This document shows, one piece after another, positions 8,023 through 17,216 of a stretch of 64,000 nucleotides of DNA. Made by a program: the position numbers and the translations under genes. The DNA lies in NCBI GenBank assembly GCA_002428965.1, contig DIYI01000005.1, forward strand, positions 124,829 through 188,828. The letters run 5' to 3'. Under the pieces are notes generated by a model. The model worked only from the letters and a program-made list of their open reading frames with translations. It had not been told where the DNA came from and made no database searches. The stretch is from Jejuia sp. UBA6058. Its GTDB lineage: Bacteria > Bacteroidota > Bacteroidia > Flavobacteriales > Flavobacteriaceae. How positions within the stretch are numbered: position 1 is the first letter of the stretch; each line of letters begins with the position of its first letter.

Positions 8023-9423
8023 ATGAGTTCATATGATGTAGCCGTAATTGGCTCAGGTCCTGGAGGATATGTTGCTGCCATTCGTTGCGCACAATTAGGG
8101 ATGAAAACAGCAATTATTGAAAAATATAGTACACTTGGTGGTACGTGTTTAAATGTTGGATGTATTCCAAGTAAGGCGCTTTTAGATTCTTCGCACCATT
8201 ATGAAGATGCTATTAAGCATTTTGAAGAGCATGGAATTGAGATTCCTGGAGATGTAAAAGTGAATTTGGAGAAAATGATTGCACGCAAGCAGGCAGTTGT
8301 AGACCAAACTACTGGTGGTATTGATTTCTTAATGAAGAAAAATAAGATTGATGTGTACCAAGGTTTAGGTAGTTTTAAAGACGCAACGCATATAACTATT
8401 ACTGGAGAGGAAACTACAGAAATAGAAGCGAAACATACCATTATTGCTACGGGAAGTAAGCCTTCTACCTTGCCATTTATTGAGATTGATAAGGAACGTA
8501 TCATTACGTCTACAGAGGCTTTAAAGTTGAAGGAAATTCCAAAGCACTTAATCATTATCGGTGGAGGTGTAATTGGATTGGAATTAGGGCAAGTATACAA
8601 GAGACTAGGTGCTGAGGTTACTGTAGTGGAGTATATGGATCGTATCATCCCAACTATGGATGCTGGTTTGTCAAAAGAATTGAATAAAGTCTTTAAAAAG
8701 GCAAAATTCAAAATGCAAGTATCTCACAAAGTGAAGTCAGTAGAGCGTGTTGGTGATGAGGTTATTGTTAAAGCGGATAATAAAAAAGGTGAAGAAGTAG
8801 AGTTTAAGGGTGACTACTGTTTGGTTTCAGTGGGGCGTCGTCCCTATACTGATGGCTTAAACGCTGAAGCGGCAGGTGTAAAGTTAGATGAAAGAGGTAG
8901 AGTAGAAGTTGATGGTCACTTGCAAACATCAGCTTCAAATATTTATGCTATTGGTGATGTCGTAAAAGGCGCAATGTTAGCGCATAAGGCTGAAGAAGAA
9001 GGTGTGTTTGTCGCTGAGACAATCGCTGGACAAAAACCCCATATTGATTATAATTTAATACCTGGTGTAGTTTACACCTGGCCAGAAGTAGCTTCTGTTG
9101 GTAAAACTGAAGAGGAACTTAAAGAGGCTGGTATCGCTTATAAATCTGGTCAATTCCCAATGCGTGCTTTAGGTAGAGCCAGAGCAAGTATGGATATTGA
9201 CGGTTTTGTAAAAATATTAGCTGATAAAACTACAGACGAAATTTTAGGAGTACATATGATAGGTGCAAGAGCTGCAGATATGATTGCTGAAGGGGTTGTG
9301 GCTATGGAATATCGTGCGTCTGCCGAGGATATTTCTAGAATGTCTCATGCGCACCCAACATTTACCGAAGCTATCAAAGAAGCGGCTTTAGCGGCTACTG
9401 ATGATAGACCTTTGCATGTTTAA
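8023..9423 (+). CDS. lpdA: Dihydrolipoyl dehydrogenase (E3)
   Basis: The 466-residue enzyme reoxidises dihydrolipoamide in the pyruvate, 2-oxoglutarate and branched-chain complexes using NAD+. It has the FAD site VIGSGPGGYVAAI, the redox disulfide GGTCLNVGC (Cys42, Cys47), the NAD site IIGGGVIGLELGQVY, the ATG/AIGDV FAD motifs, and the C-terminal HAHPTFTEAIKEA with the catalytic His-Glu pair. The length is standard. The gene is monocistronic between its own promoter and a strong terminator. Confidence 0.97.
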   Translation: MSSYDVAVIGSGPGGYVAAIRCAQLGMKTAIIEKYSTLGGTCLNVGCIPSKALLDSSHHYEDAIKHFEEHGIEIPGDVKVNLEKMIARKQAVVDQTTGGIDFLMKKNKIDVYQGLGSFKDATHITITGEETTEIEAKHTIIATGSKPSTLPFIEIDKERIITSTEALKLKEIPKHLIIIGGGVIGLELGQVYKRLGAEVTVVEYMDRIIPTMDAGLSKELNKVFKKAKFKMQVSHKVKSVERVGDEVIVKADNKKGEEVEFKGDYCLVSVGRRPYTDGLNAEAAGVKLDERGRVEVDGHLQTSASNIYAIGDVVKGAMLAHKAEEEGVFVAETIAGQKPHIDYNLIPGVVYTWPEVASVGKTEEELKEAGIAYKSGQFPMRALGRARASMDIDGFVKILADKTTDEILGVHMIGARAADMIAEGVVAMEYRASAEDISRMSHAHPTFTEAIKEAALAATDDRPLHV

Positions 9424-9447
9424 AATAGACTATTTGTCAAAATAATT

Positions 9448-9478
9448 AAAAGCGAACTAATCTAGTTCGCTTTTTTTA
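9448..9478 (+). terminator. Intrinsic terminator of lpdA
   Basis: The stem GCGAAC/GTTCGC (extended by an A-T tract) with a short TAATCTA loop is followed by a run of seven T residues. It lies 25 bases after the lpdA stop codon. Confidence 0.88.
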
Positions 9479-9610
9479 TTTTCAAAGTTAAAATAATGAT
9501 ATTCGAAAATTTAATACACTTAACTAATTCATATTCAGAAAGTTTATTATTTTTAGGATAACAAATTCTTTCCCCGAACTTTTACTAGATCATTGTATTT
9601 ATGTATGGAT

Positions 9611-9618
9611 TAATTTTG
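9611..9618 (+). promoter_or_regulatory. Candidate -7 element for the vWA operon
   Basis: TAATTTTG matches TAnnTTTG and lies 58 bases before the vWA gene start. A TTG at 9593-9595 is 15 bases upstream, slightly short for the usual -33 to -7 spacing. Confidence 0.45.
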
Positions 9619-9676
9619 GCGCTAATAGGTGTTGGAATTAATTGGTTTTAGCTATTAACAAATAAATCAACGACAC

Positions 9677-11077
9677 ATGAAAAATTTCATCACCTTAATT
9701 CTTGCAATTTGTTTTTCACTTGGCTGTATGGGTCAAGAGAAAGATTTGTCTCCAATTTTATTCATTTATGATTCTAGTGGATCCATGTGGGGCAAACTTC
9801 AAAATAATACTAAAAAGGAAATTGCAGCACAAGTTTTAACCACCACTGTAAATACTTTGCCAGAAGGTCAAAATATTGGTCTTTTGGCTTACGGGCATAA
9901 TAGAAAAGGCGATTGTGATGATATTGAATACTTGGTAGATTTATCCAACAATTCCAAAGAGAAAATCACCAATACCGTGAAAGGTATTAATGCATTGGGT
10001 AAGACACCTCTTGCTAGATCTACTACTATTGCTATCAATTCCTTAAAGACTTCAAATGTTAAAGCCACAATTATTTTGATTACCGATGGCATAGAGTCTT
10101 GTGATGGAAATGTTTGTGATGTGGTATCACAAGCTAAACTGGATGGAATTGATTTTAAGTTGCATATTGTGGGCTTCGGATTAAAGGAAGGTGAAAAAGA
10201 AGAACTTAAATGTGCCGCCTCTGCTGGCGATGGCAATTATTATGATGCGAATAGTGCGGATGCTCTAGCGGAAGTATTGCATGAAGCTACTAATGAAACT
10301 ATTGATGATCCCAAAGGTAACTTTACGGTGTATGCCACTAAAAATGGAGCACCAGTAGATGCTTGGGTGAAGGCAGTACATAAAAAAACAAACGAGGAAG
10401 TTGATGTTGTGAGAACATATCGTGACACAGCTTATATTTACTTGCCCTATGGGGAATATACCTTAAACGTTCGTCCTTTAGAGAACTCCAAAATAAAAGG
10501 AACAATTGTAGATGTTGAAAGTAAAGAAGGGGTGATAGGACATCAAACTATAAGTTTTGACGGAGGCAAAATAAGGGTCATCACTACTAATAATAATGAA
10601 GGATGGGATTGTACAACTAATATTAAAACCAAAGAAGGAAAAACTGCAGGTGGAACAAGAACTTACGGAAGACCAACTGAAATTGAATTAAATTCTGGAG
10701 TTTATGATGTTACAGTAAAAGCTTTAAAAATTAAAGGACTTGATACTAAATATATTATTGAGGATGTTGTTGTAAAACCTGGAGAAGTAGTTGATGCTAT
10801 TCATAATTTTGAATCAGGAATTGCTTTGATAGGTATGCAACAAGGCGATGTTTTGGTTGATGCTACAGTGACTATTTTAGAAAAGAACTCGAAGAAAAAT
10901 ATTGCTGGAAGCAGAACTTACACTTCACCAAGTAGTAATCCAAGAGAGTTTATTCTAAGTCCTGGAACATACGAAGTTAAGGTAAGAGCACTGAAGAAAG
11001 AGTATGGCGGAAAAACAGAAACTTTTATTATAGAAGTTAAAGCAGGAGAAACACTCACTAAAGTTATAAAGTTCTAA
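9677..11077 (+). CDS. Exported von Willebrand factor A protein with three C-terminal beta modules
   Basis: This 466-residue protein has a signal peptide (residues 1-20). A vWA domain spans about residues 24-205, with an intact MIDAS metal site D32-S-S-G-S36 in FIYDSSGSMWG, a conserved threonine region GKTPLARST, and LITDGIESC. After it come three related modules of about 85 residues, each ending with the pattern RTY...L..G.Y...V..L (HRTYRD-like, GTRTYGRPTEIELNSGVY, GSRTYTSPSSNPREFILSPG). They look like PEGA or carboxypeptidase-regulatory beta-sandwiches. The likely role is metal-dependent adhesion or assembly in the periplasm or at the surface. It is followed by a membrane protein after 3 bases. 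Confidence 0.82.
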   Translation: MKNFITLILAICFSLGCMGQEKDLSPILFIYDSSGSMWGKLQNNTKKEIAAQVLTTTVNTLPEGQNIGLLAYGHNRKGDCDDIEYLVDLSNNSKEKITNTVKGINALGKTPLARSTTIAINSLKTSNVKATIILITDGIESCDGNVCDVVSQAKLDGIDFKLHIVGFGLKEGEKEELKCAASAGDGNYYDANSADALAEVLHEATNETIDDPKGNFTVYATKNGAPVDAWVKAVHKKTNEEVDVVRTYRDTAYIYLPYGEYTLNVRPLENSKIKGTIVDVESKEGVIGHQTISFDGGKIRVITTNNNEGWDCTTNIKTKEGKTAGGTRTYGRPTEIELNSGVYDVTVKALKIKGLDTKYIIEDVVVKPGEVVDAIHNFESGIALIGMQQGDVLVDATVTILEKNSKKNIAGSRTYTSPSSNPREFILSPGTYEVKVRALKKEYGGKTETFIIEVKAGETLTKVIKF

Positions 11078-11080
11078 GCC

Positions 11081-12061
11081 ATGGTGCATCAAATGTTAAA
11101 AGGCTATAGTTTTCTGCTTTACTTTTTGTCCATAATTGCCTCGTTTTTTATTGGTTTAGTATATGCGGGTTTGGTTGAGGCGGGTAAAAATCAAGGTTTG
11201 GCTGGAGGTGCGATAGTATTTTGGTATGGCATTATTGGAGCATTTATTGGTTTAATGGTATCACTTTTTGTGGCATATAGGGCTAAAAGAAAGCTTATTG
11301 TTTGGTTGAATGTATTGCTTTTAGTGGTAATAGGTTGTATTTACGGTTACTTTCATTTAAAATATCTTGAAAGACAAAAAGAGAAGATAGATAAGAAGGA
11401 AACTATTAGAAAAGAAAAACCTCGAGAAAGTACTGCTCCTGCAATACCAATAGACTCAAAACCTACAGCAATGCTCTTTGAGCAAGGAAGTACCAAAAAT
11501 GATATGGGTTTAGGCATGTTTAGACCAAATTTTTCTACAACTGAAAAACTTTACTTCTATCAAAATCCTAACATGGAAAAATCCAGACTAGAACATGTAC
11601 CATTGGATAGCATTACATTTCAAAAAACAGAATATGGAGGTTACGAGATTACAAGTGCACCGCCTTGGTTGGTTCCAGCTCATTTGAAATTAGATTATGA
11701 TATCCTATATTTTAAAGTGTTATCAATCAGTGATGAATTTGTGGAAGTTGAAGTAAATACCTTGACAAATCGAAAATCTTTCGTTAGTAAATTTGATGGT
11801 AATATCATCTATTGGCCTGAATTTTTACTGAATGCTAGCAGTGTAGAATTTAAAAATAGACAGTCTCAAAATGTATACATTAAACCAATGCACCATGCTT
11901 CGGTTGTGAGGACCGCATATAGTTTTATGAAGCCCGTAAGAATTACGAACAGTTGGATGCAAGTAGATTTGGTTGATGCAGGGTTTAATAAAATAGGAAT
12001 GGGTTGGATTCAATGGAAAAAGGACGATAAGCTGTTGGTTGAATATCATTTATTGAGCTAA
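11081..12061 (+). CDS. Membrane protein of unknown function, partner of the vWA protein
   Basis: The 326-residue protein has three hydrophobic helices in its first 95 residues (about 7-28, 42-65 and 70-90), then a charged lysine/glutamate linker and a C-terminal domain of about 190 residues rich in beta strands and aromatic residues. The domain ends WMQVDLVDAGFNKIGMGWIQ, which resembles an SH3-like segment, but I do not recognise a family. It starts 3 bases after the vWA gene, so the two are very probably cotranscribed and may form a membrane-anchored pair. Confidence 0.65.
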   Translation: MVHQMLKGYSFLLYFLSIIASFFIGLVYAGLVEAGKNQGLAGGAIVFWYGIIGAFIGLMVSLFVAYRAKRKLIVWLNVLLLVVIGCIYGYFHLKYLERQKEKIDKKETIRKEKPRESTAPAIPIDSKPTAMLFEQGSTKNDMGLGMFRPNFSTTEKLYFYQNPNMEKSRLEHVPLDSITFQKTEYGGYEITSAPPWLVPAHLKLDYDILYFKVLSISDEFVEVEVNTLTNRKSFVSKFDGNIIYWPEFLLNASSVEFKNRQSQNVYIKPMHHASVVRTAYSFMKPVRITNSWMQVDLVDAGFNKIGMGWIQWKKDDKLLVEYHLLS

Positions 12062-12111
12062 AACTGTTTAATAATTTAACATTTCATTTAAACAAAATAG
12101 TTCAAATTGCG

Positions 12112-12119
12112 TAATTTTG
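12112..12119 (+). promoter_or_regulatory. -7 element of the TonB-receptor operon
   Basis: TAATTTTG matches the TAnnTTTG consensus and ends 18 bases before the ATG at 12138. It also shows why the in-frame TTG at 12117 is not the start: that TTG lies inside the promoter box. Confidence 0.5.
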
Positions 12120-12137
12120 CTCCTAAGAAATTGCTTT

Positions 12138-14516
12138 ATGAACTACCGAAAATTATTATGTTTTCAGATACTGCTGTTTTTTACAGTTTTACTTGTAGCC
12201 CAAGATAAATTTACAATTAGTGGAACAATAACTGATGTCGCTAATGGAGAAACCGTATTTGGAGCTTCGGTGTTTTTAGAAGGTACAACGATCGGTGCTG
12301 TAACTAATGAATATGGTTTTTATTCAATAACAGCAGAGAAAGGTGAGTATAATTTAATTGTCTCTTATGTTGGTTTTGCCACATCATCTCAAAAAATTAC
12401 TCTCGATGACAATCAAAAAATAAATTTTGAAATAGCTGAATCGTCTACCGAGTTGGATGAGGTTTTGGTGGTTGCTGAAGAATCAGAAAGGCTCAATATA
12501 AAAACTCCACAAATGAGTGTTTCTAAATTAAAAGTAGAAACTATTAAAAAAATGCCAGTAGTTTTGGGAGAGGTAGATGTTATAAAATCTATTCAACTGC
12601 TACCAGGAGTAACTAGTGGTGATGAAGTTTCAGGTGGATTTAATGTTAGAGGAGGTGCGCAAGACCAAAACCTTGTGCTTCTGGATGAAGCTATTATTTA
12701 TAACATTTCACATTTATTCGGTGCGTTTTCAGTATTTAATGCAGACGCTATAAAGGATGTAAAATTGTATAAAGGAGGTATTCCGGCACGATTTGGAGGA
12801 AGAGTATCTTCTGTGTTGGATGTACGTCAAAAAGATGGTAATAGTAAAAACTTTCAATTAAAAGGTGGTATTGGTTTAATATCTAGTAGACTTTCTGCTG
12901 AAGGTCCTATTGTTAAAGATAAGAGTTCATTTTTGGTAGCTGGTCGAAGCTCATACATACACCTTTTTCTTCAGGCGGCTGATATAGAAAATTCAGCTCA
13001 GTTTTATGATTTAAACCTAAAGACCAATTATAATATTGATGAAAATAACAAACTATACTTATCGGGGTATTTCGGAAGAGACGAGTTTAATTTCGGAGCA
13101 AATTTTGACAGCGGTTATGGCAATGCCTCAGGAAATTTAAGATGGAATCATATTTTTAGTGATCGTGTGTTCTCAAACTTATCTTTCATTTATAGTGATT
13201 ATGATTATATTTTGGATTTTAAATCCTTTGAATTTGATTGGATTTCTGAAATCACTAATTACAATATAAAATACGATTTGAGTTATTTCCAAAGTGATAA
13301 ACTGCAATTAGATTTTGGGTTGAATGCTATTTATTACGACTTTAATCCTGGTGAAATAAACCCAACATCCGATACGTCTTCAATAAATCCGTTATTGCTC
13401 GATCAAAAAAGGGCTTTTGAAAATGGGCTGTACGCCAGTGCAGAACTAAAAGTATCAGATGATTTGACAGTTACAGCTGGATTGCGATACAGCTATTTTA
13501 TACGTAGAGGTGGTCAACCTTTAACTGATTATGAAAACGGACTTCCTATTGTATATAATGAAACACTTGGCATTTATGAAGATGGCACTGTTGAAGGTGA
13601 AACCAATTATGCTAAAAACGAAACTATAAAATCTTTTGGTAACCTAGAGCCTCGTTTGGCATTGGCGTATCAATTGAATAATGAGACTTCAATTAAAATG
13701 GGTTATAGTCGCACTGCACAATACATACACTTACTATCAAATACGTTGTCGGTAACACCTTTAGATGTGTGGACACCTAGTGGAAAGTTCATTAAACCTC
13801 AATTATCAGATCAATATGCTATAGGTTATTTTAGAAACTTCAATAACAAACGTTATTCTTTTGAAGTTGAGGCGTATTATAAAACTGTTGCCAATAGAAT
13901 TGATTATGTGGACGGATCAGACCTAATTGGGCAAAACACCATAGAAACTGAAATTCTGAATGGGGAAATGAGAGCTTATGGTTTGGAATTTTTATTCAGA
14001 AAAACAAAAGGTGATTTTAAGGGTTGGTTAGCGTATACGCTTTCTAAAGCAGAACAGCGTACACCCGGAGGTGCAGCCGGTGGCCCTGGAATTAATAATG
14101 GAGAATGGTATTATACACCCCAAGATAGAACACACGATGTATCTATAACCACAAGTTACAAACTAAATAAAAAGTGGGGTTTCGGCTTGAATCTCATTTA
14201 TCAAACAGGACGACCTGTAACCTATCCTGATGGTCAATACGTTTACGAAGATTTAAACATAGCAAGTTTCTCAGATAGAAATGCAAGCAGATTACCTGAT
14301 TATCATCGTATTGATATTTCAGCTACTTATGAACCTAATAGAAAACCTGAGAAATGTTGGAAAGGCGAGTGGGTATTTGGAATTTATAACCTTTACAATC
14401 GCAGAAATGCGGCTTCTATTTCATTTGGGCAAAATCGTGAAACTGGCAGCAATGAAGCTACCAGAACGGCAATTTTTGGTATAGTACCATCGGTATCATA
14501 TAATTTTAAGTTCTAG
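12138..14516 (+). CDS. TonB-dependent receptor with N-terminal carboxypeptidase-regulatory domain
   Basis: The 792-residue outer-membrane protein starts at MNYRKLLCFQ with a signal peptide ending VAQ. A CarboxypepD_reg-like domain spans about residues 25-105 (GTITDVANGETVFGASVFLEG). The plug follows, with GGFNVRGGAQDQNLVLLDEA and the GGIPARFGGRVSSVLDV strand, then a 22-strand-type barrel ending in aromatic VSYNFKF. It is shorter than SusC proteins and lacks a SusD partner. Instead it is followed after 3 bases by a DUF4249 lipoprotein, a recurrent pairing in Bacteroidota. The imported substrate is unknown. Confidence 0.92.
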   Translation: MNYRKLLCFQILLFFTVLLVAQDKFTISGTITDVANGETVFGASVFLEGTTIGAVTNEYGFYSITAEKGEYNLIVSYVGFATSSQKITLDDNQKINFEIAESSTELDEVLVVAEESERLNIKTPQMSVSKLKVETIKKMPVVLGEVDVIKSIQLLPGVTSGDEVSGGFNVRGGAQDQNLVLLDEAIIYNISHLFGAFSVFNADAIKDVKLYKGGIPARFGGRVSSVLDVRQKDGNSKNFQLKGGIGLISSRLSAEGPIVKDKSSFLVAGRSSYIHLFLQAADIENSAQFYDLNLKTNYNIDENNKLYLSGYFGRDEFNFGANFDSGYGNASGNLRWNHIFSDRVFSNLSFIYSDYDYILDFKSFEFDWISEITNYNIKYDLSYFQSDKLQLDFGLNAIYYDFNPGEINPTSDTSSINPLLLDQKRAFENGLYASAELKVSDDLTVTAGLRYSYFIRRGGQPLTDYENGLPIVYNETLGIYEDGTVEGETNYAKNETIKSFGNLEPRLALAYQLNNETSIKMGYSRTAQYIHLLSNTLSVTPLDVWTPSGKFIKPQLSDQYAIGYFRNFNNKRYSFEVEAYYKTVANRIDYVDGSDLIGQNTIETEILNGEMRAYGLEFLFRKTKGDFKGWLAYTLSKAEQRTPGGAAGGPGINNGEWYYTPQDRTHDVSITTSYKLNKKWGFGLNLIYQTGRPVTYPDGQYVYEDLNIASFSDRNASRLPDYHRIDISATYEPNRKPEKCWKGEWVFGIYNLYNRRNAASISFGQNRETGSNEATRTAIFGIVPSVSYNFKF

Positions 14517-14519
14517 ATC

Positions 14520-15365
14520 ATGAAGTATTCAAAATTCATAATGGTAATGATAATTGCAGTAAGTGTATCGTCTTGTACTGATGTTGTAGATGTTGATGTA
14601 CCCGAAGTACCACCACGATTAGTCGTAGAAGCTTCTATTGATTGGGAAAAGGGAACAGACGGAAGTATGCAATTTGTAAAATTAAGTACATCTACGCCGT
14701 TTTTTGATAACCTTTCTAATACCGAAGTCACTGATGCTTCAGTAAAAGTTACGAATAATACTAGCAATCAAGAATTTATATTTTTTCATCAGGGAAATGG
14801 GGTTTATGGCGCTAGTAATTTTGTGCCAGTTTTGAATCAATCTTATACATTAGAAGTTATTTATGAAGGTGAAATTTATACTGCTGAAGAAACCATGACA
14901 CCTGTTGTTGATATCGATGAAATAAGTCAGGCTAGGGTTGGAGGTTTTGATGATGATGCTCTAGAAGTTGATATCTATTTCAATGATCCGCCGAACGAAG
15001 AAAATTTTTATTTGTTTCGATTTGAAGAGGCTGGTGATTTGTTGCCTGAATTATTAGTGATTCCTGATGAGTTTACCGATGGTAACAGAATGAAAGTGTT
15101 TTTTGAAAAAGAGGATGATGAGGATAGTGGCGAAGAAGAGTTCATACCTGGCGATAGAGCTAATATAGAATTTTACGGTATTTCTAAGCAATACTTCAAT
15201 TTTATGGATCTTTTGGTAGATCAGTATGAAAATGCCGAAAACCCATTTGGTACTGTGCCTGCCACTTTAAAAGGCAATGTTGTTAACCCTTCCAATCCTG
15301 AAAACTTTGCTTTTGGATACTTTAGGTTATCTCAAGTAGTTAAAGCTAGTTACACGTTTCAATAG
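14520..15365 (+). CDS. DUF4249 family lipoprotein
   Basis: The 281-residue protein has a lipoprotein signal (IIAVSVSSC) and then the DUF4249 pattern: VDVPEVPPRLVVEASIDWE, a STSTPFFDN segment, YTAEETMTPV, and the C-terminal NPENFAFGYFRLSQV. Members are surface or periplasmic lipoproteins encoded next to TonB receptors and are presumed to help capture the ligand. The region around 15100-15140 is strongly acidic (FEKEDDEDSGEEEF). It forms an operon with the receptor, with a 3-base gap. Confidence 0.88.
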   Translation: MKYSKFIMVMIIAVSVSSCTDVVDVDVPEVPPRLVVEASIDWEKGTDGSMQFVKLSTSTPFFDNLSNTEVTDASVKVTNNTSNQEFIFFHQGNGVYGASNFVPVLNQSYTLEVIYEGEIYTAEETMTPVVDIDEISQARVGGFDDDALEVDIYFNDPPNEENFYLFRFEEAGDLLPELLVIPDEFTDGNRMKVFFEKEDDEDSGEEEFIPGDRANIEFYGISKQYFNFMDLLVDQYENAENPFGTVPATLKGNVVNPSNPENFAFGYFRLSQVVKASYTFQ

Positions 15366-15505
15366 GTTTTAAAAGACACTTTTTTAGTCTTTCAAATTTA
15401 AGTACTGTTTGCGTATATTTTTTATAAGGTTTTTAGTACGCAATCACTTTTTTTACTTTTTTTGTGCATTGAGTGACTTCTTTAACAAAGAGGTGTCTTA
15501 AAACC
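15365..15505. repeat. Nested inverted-repeat element of about 141 bp
   Basis: The outer arms GGTTTTAAAAGACAC (15365-15379) and GTGTCTTAAAACC (15493-15505) are inverted and differ only by a two-base gap. Between them lie an AAAGAC/GTCTTT hairpin beginning within the left arm, a perfect TTGCGTA (15409-15415)/TACGCAA (15437-15443) repeat, and TCACT/AGTGA near the right side, with several T7 runs. It fills the gap between the DUF4249 gene and the sigma-factor gene. It could be a MITE-like relic, a structured leader or a terminator cluster. I see no target-site duplication. Confidence 0.55.
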
Positions 15506-15537
15506 AACAACCATTTAAAATTGGCTAAAAGCTAAAT

Positions 15538-16107
15538 TTGAAAACCCTAGACAACATTAAAAATAAATCGGACGAGGATTTAATAAAAGCTATAGTGCAG
15601 AATAATGATACGTTGCTTTTTGAAGTTCTTTATGATAGATATGCAACCTTGGTGTATAATAAATGCTATGGGTTTGCTAGGGACGAAGATGAGGCTAAGG
15701 ATTTAACACAAGATGTTTTTTTAAAGCTTTTTGTGAAATTGGCCAGTTTTAAAGGGAAGTCTAAGTTTTCAACTTGGTTATATGCATTCACATATAATCA
15801 TTGTGTAAATTATGTAACCCGTAATACTGCCAAAAAAATCGAGAAGAAATCTGTTGACTATACCGATATAGAAAATGTATCGGATAGTGAGATAGAAGAT
15901 AAGGAGTTTCTCAATATGCGTGTTGATAAGTTGAAAAAATGTATGGAATTGATATCGCCTGATGAGAAAATGATACTATTACTAAAATATCAAGATTTTT
16001 TAACCATTAAGGAAATAGAATCTGTTTTAGACATAGGCGAGAGTGCTGTAAAAATGAGAATTAAAAGAGCAAAGGATAAACTGATACAGGTGTATTCAGA
16101 TAACTAA
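15538..16107 (+). CDS. ECF-type sigma-70 family RNA polymerase sigma factor
   Basis: The 189-residue protein has a sigma region 2 (FEVLYDRYATLVYNKCYGFA, DEAKDLTQDVFLKLF, FSTWLYAFTYNHCVNYV) and region 4 (LLLKYQDFLTIKEIESVL, IGESAVKMRIKRAKDKL). It redirects RNA polymerase to a small regulon. The TTG at 15538 is the only reasonable start, since no ATG precedes region 2. A TAAATTTG sequence at 15533-15540 overlaps that TTG; whether it is a promoter box is unclear. No classical transmembrane anti-sigma gene follows. Instead there is a 58-codon ORF and a mechanosensitive channel. Confidence 0.92.
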   Translation: MKTLDNIKNKSDEDLIKAIVQNNDTLLFEVLYDRYATLVYNKCYGFARDEDEAKDLTQDVFLKLFVKLASFKGKSKFSTWLYAFTYNHCVNYVTRNTAKKIEKKSVDYTDIENVSDSEIEDKEFLNMRVDKLKKCMELISPDEKMILLLKYQDFLTIKEIESVLDIGESAVKMRIKRAKDKLIQVYSDN

Positions 16108-16112
16108 TAGCC

Positions 16113-16289
16113 ATGGAGAATCCGTTTAAACAAATAAACCAGCCGCTTAAGGAAGTTCCACCAGAGCTTAAGTCTAAGGTGATGAGCGATATCGCCATGG
16201 CGAAGCTTATTATGGATTTGGCAGCCTTATTTTCATATAACATGAGCCATGTTATAGAAACGGTAATTAGTAAAAGAGACAAAAAATAG
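16113..16289 (+). CDS. 58-residue small protein between sigma factor and MscS gene
   Basis: An ATG at 16113 opens a 58-codon frame ending TAG at 16287-16289. The protein starts MENPFKQINQPLKEVPPELK and continues with an amphipathic to hydrophobic helix (SDIAMAKLIMDLAALFSYNM) and a basic end SKRDKK. The start is 5 bases after the sigma-factor stop, so translational coupling is likely. The pattern of a short soluble helix-rich protein coexpressed with an ECF sigma factor is compatible with a small anti-sigma or adaptor, but that is inference. Confidence 0.65.
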   Translation: MENPFKQINQPLKEVPPELKSKVMSDIAMAKLIMDLAALFSYNMSHVIETVISKRDKK

Positions 16290-16323
16290 ACCACTATAAC
16301 CCTAACATAAAATTTAAGTAATC

Positions 16324-17151
16324 ATGGAAAAAGCAGGAAAATGGAAAGATATGGCCATGGAGTCTCTGTCAAGTATTTGGACAGAAATTTCAGGTGTGTT
16401 TCCAAATATTATAGCATCAATCTTAATACTGTTTTTCGGTTGGCTTTTAACTAAGCTTGTTGTAAGACTTATTAAAAAAGCTCTAAAAATAGCCAAAGCT
16501 AATAAGTTGGATGATGCCTTAAACGACATAGAAATTGTAGAAGGTAAAAAGTTAGAGTTTGATACTATTAAAATTGTGTCAAATTTTGTGAAATGGGTCA
16601 TGTACATTATGATCGTAATCATGGTTTTGGATGTTATGGAATTAACCATGATTTCACAAAAAATCAACGAGCTTTTAGGGTATTTGCCGCAGTTGTTTAC
16701 TGCATTAGTTATATTCACCTTAGGCCTTTTATTTGCGAACTTGATTAAGAAAGGATTAAAATCGTTTTTTGATTCTATGGACTTATCTGGAGGTAAAATA
16801 ATAAGTCAGGTGGTGTTCTTTATCATTCTGGTTTTTATATCAATAACGGCTCTAAATCAAGCTGGTGTAAATACAGAGATTATCACAAGTAATATCACTA
16901 TGATATTAGCAGCATTTCTTTTAGCCTTTGCATTAGCTTTTGGTTTAGGCGCAAGAAATGTAATTGAGAAATTGTTGAATACCTTTTACACAAGGAAGTT
17001 ATTTGAAATTGGTCAGATAATAGAGTTTAATGACATACGCGGTGAAGTTGAAGCAATTAATAGTATATCGGTAACATTAAAGACAAAAACAGGTAAAATT
17101 ATTGTACCCATTAAAGATATTGTAGAGAGTCAAGTAAGTATACAGGATTAA
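16324..17151 (+). CDS. Mechanosensitive channel (MscS) family protein
   Basis: The 275-residue protein has conserved-TM-helix repeats (VFPNIIASILILFFGWLLTK and YLPQLFTALVIFTLGLLFA), further helices, and a pore-lining glycine/alanine-rich helix AFLLAFALAFGLGARNVIEK. A short MscS beta domain follows (FEIGQIIEFNDIRGEVEAIN, GKIIVPIKDIVES). The C-terminal alpha-beta cage of full MscS is absent, as in this subgroup. It likely releases solutes on hypo-osmotic shock. The ECF sigma gene, small ORF and this gene are closely spaced, which suggests an envelope-stress operon. Confidence 0.85.
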   Translation: MEKAGKWKDMAMESLSSIWTEISGVFPNIIASILILFFGWLLTKLVVRLIKKALKIAKANKLDDALNDIEIVEGKKLEFDTIKIVSNFVKWVMYIMIVIMVLDVMELTMISQKINELLGYLPQLFTALVIFTLGLLFANLIKKGLKSFFDSMDLSGGKIISQVVFFIILVFISITALNQAGVNTEIITSNITMILAAFLLAFALAFGLGARNVIEKLLNTFYTRKLFEIGQIIEFNDIRGEVEAINSISVTLKTKTGKIIVPIKDIVESQVSIQD

Positions 17152-17216
17152 CTTTAAGTTAGGGTTAAAATTTGGTTGGTTACTTTTCTGTGTAACGAAA
17201 CCCTCTCTACATCTCA

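Noticed and set aside
12117..12137. In-frame TTG start for the TonB receptor giving seven more residues
   Set aside because: The TTG lies inside the TAATTTTG promoter box at 12112-12119, and the protein from ATG 12138 has a normal signal peptide.
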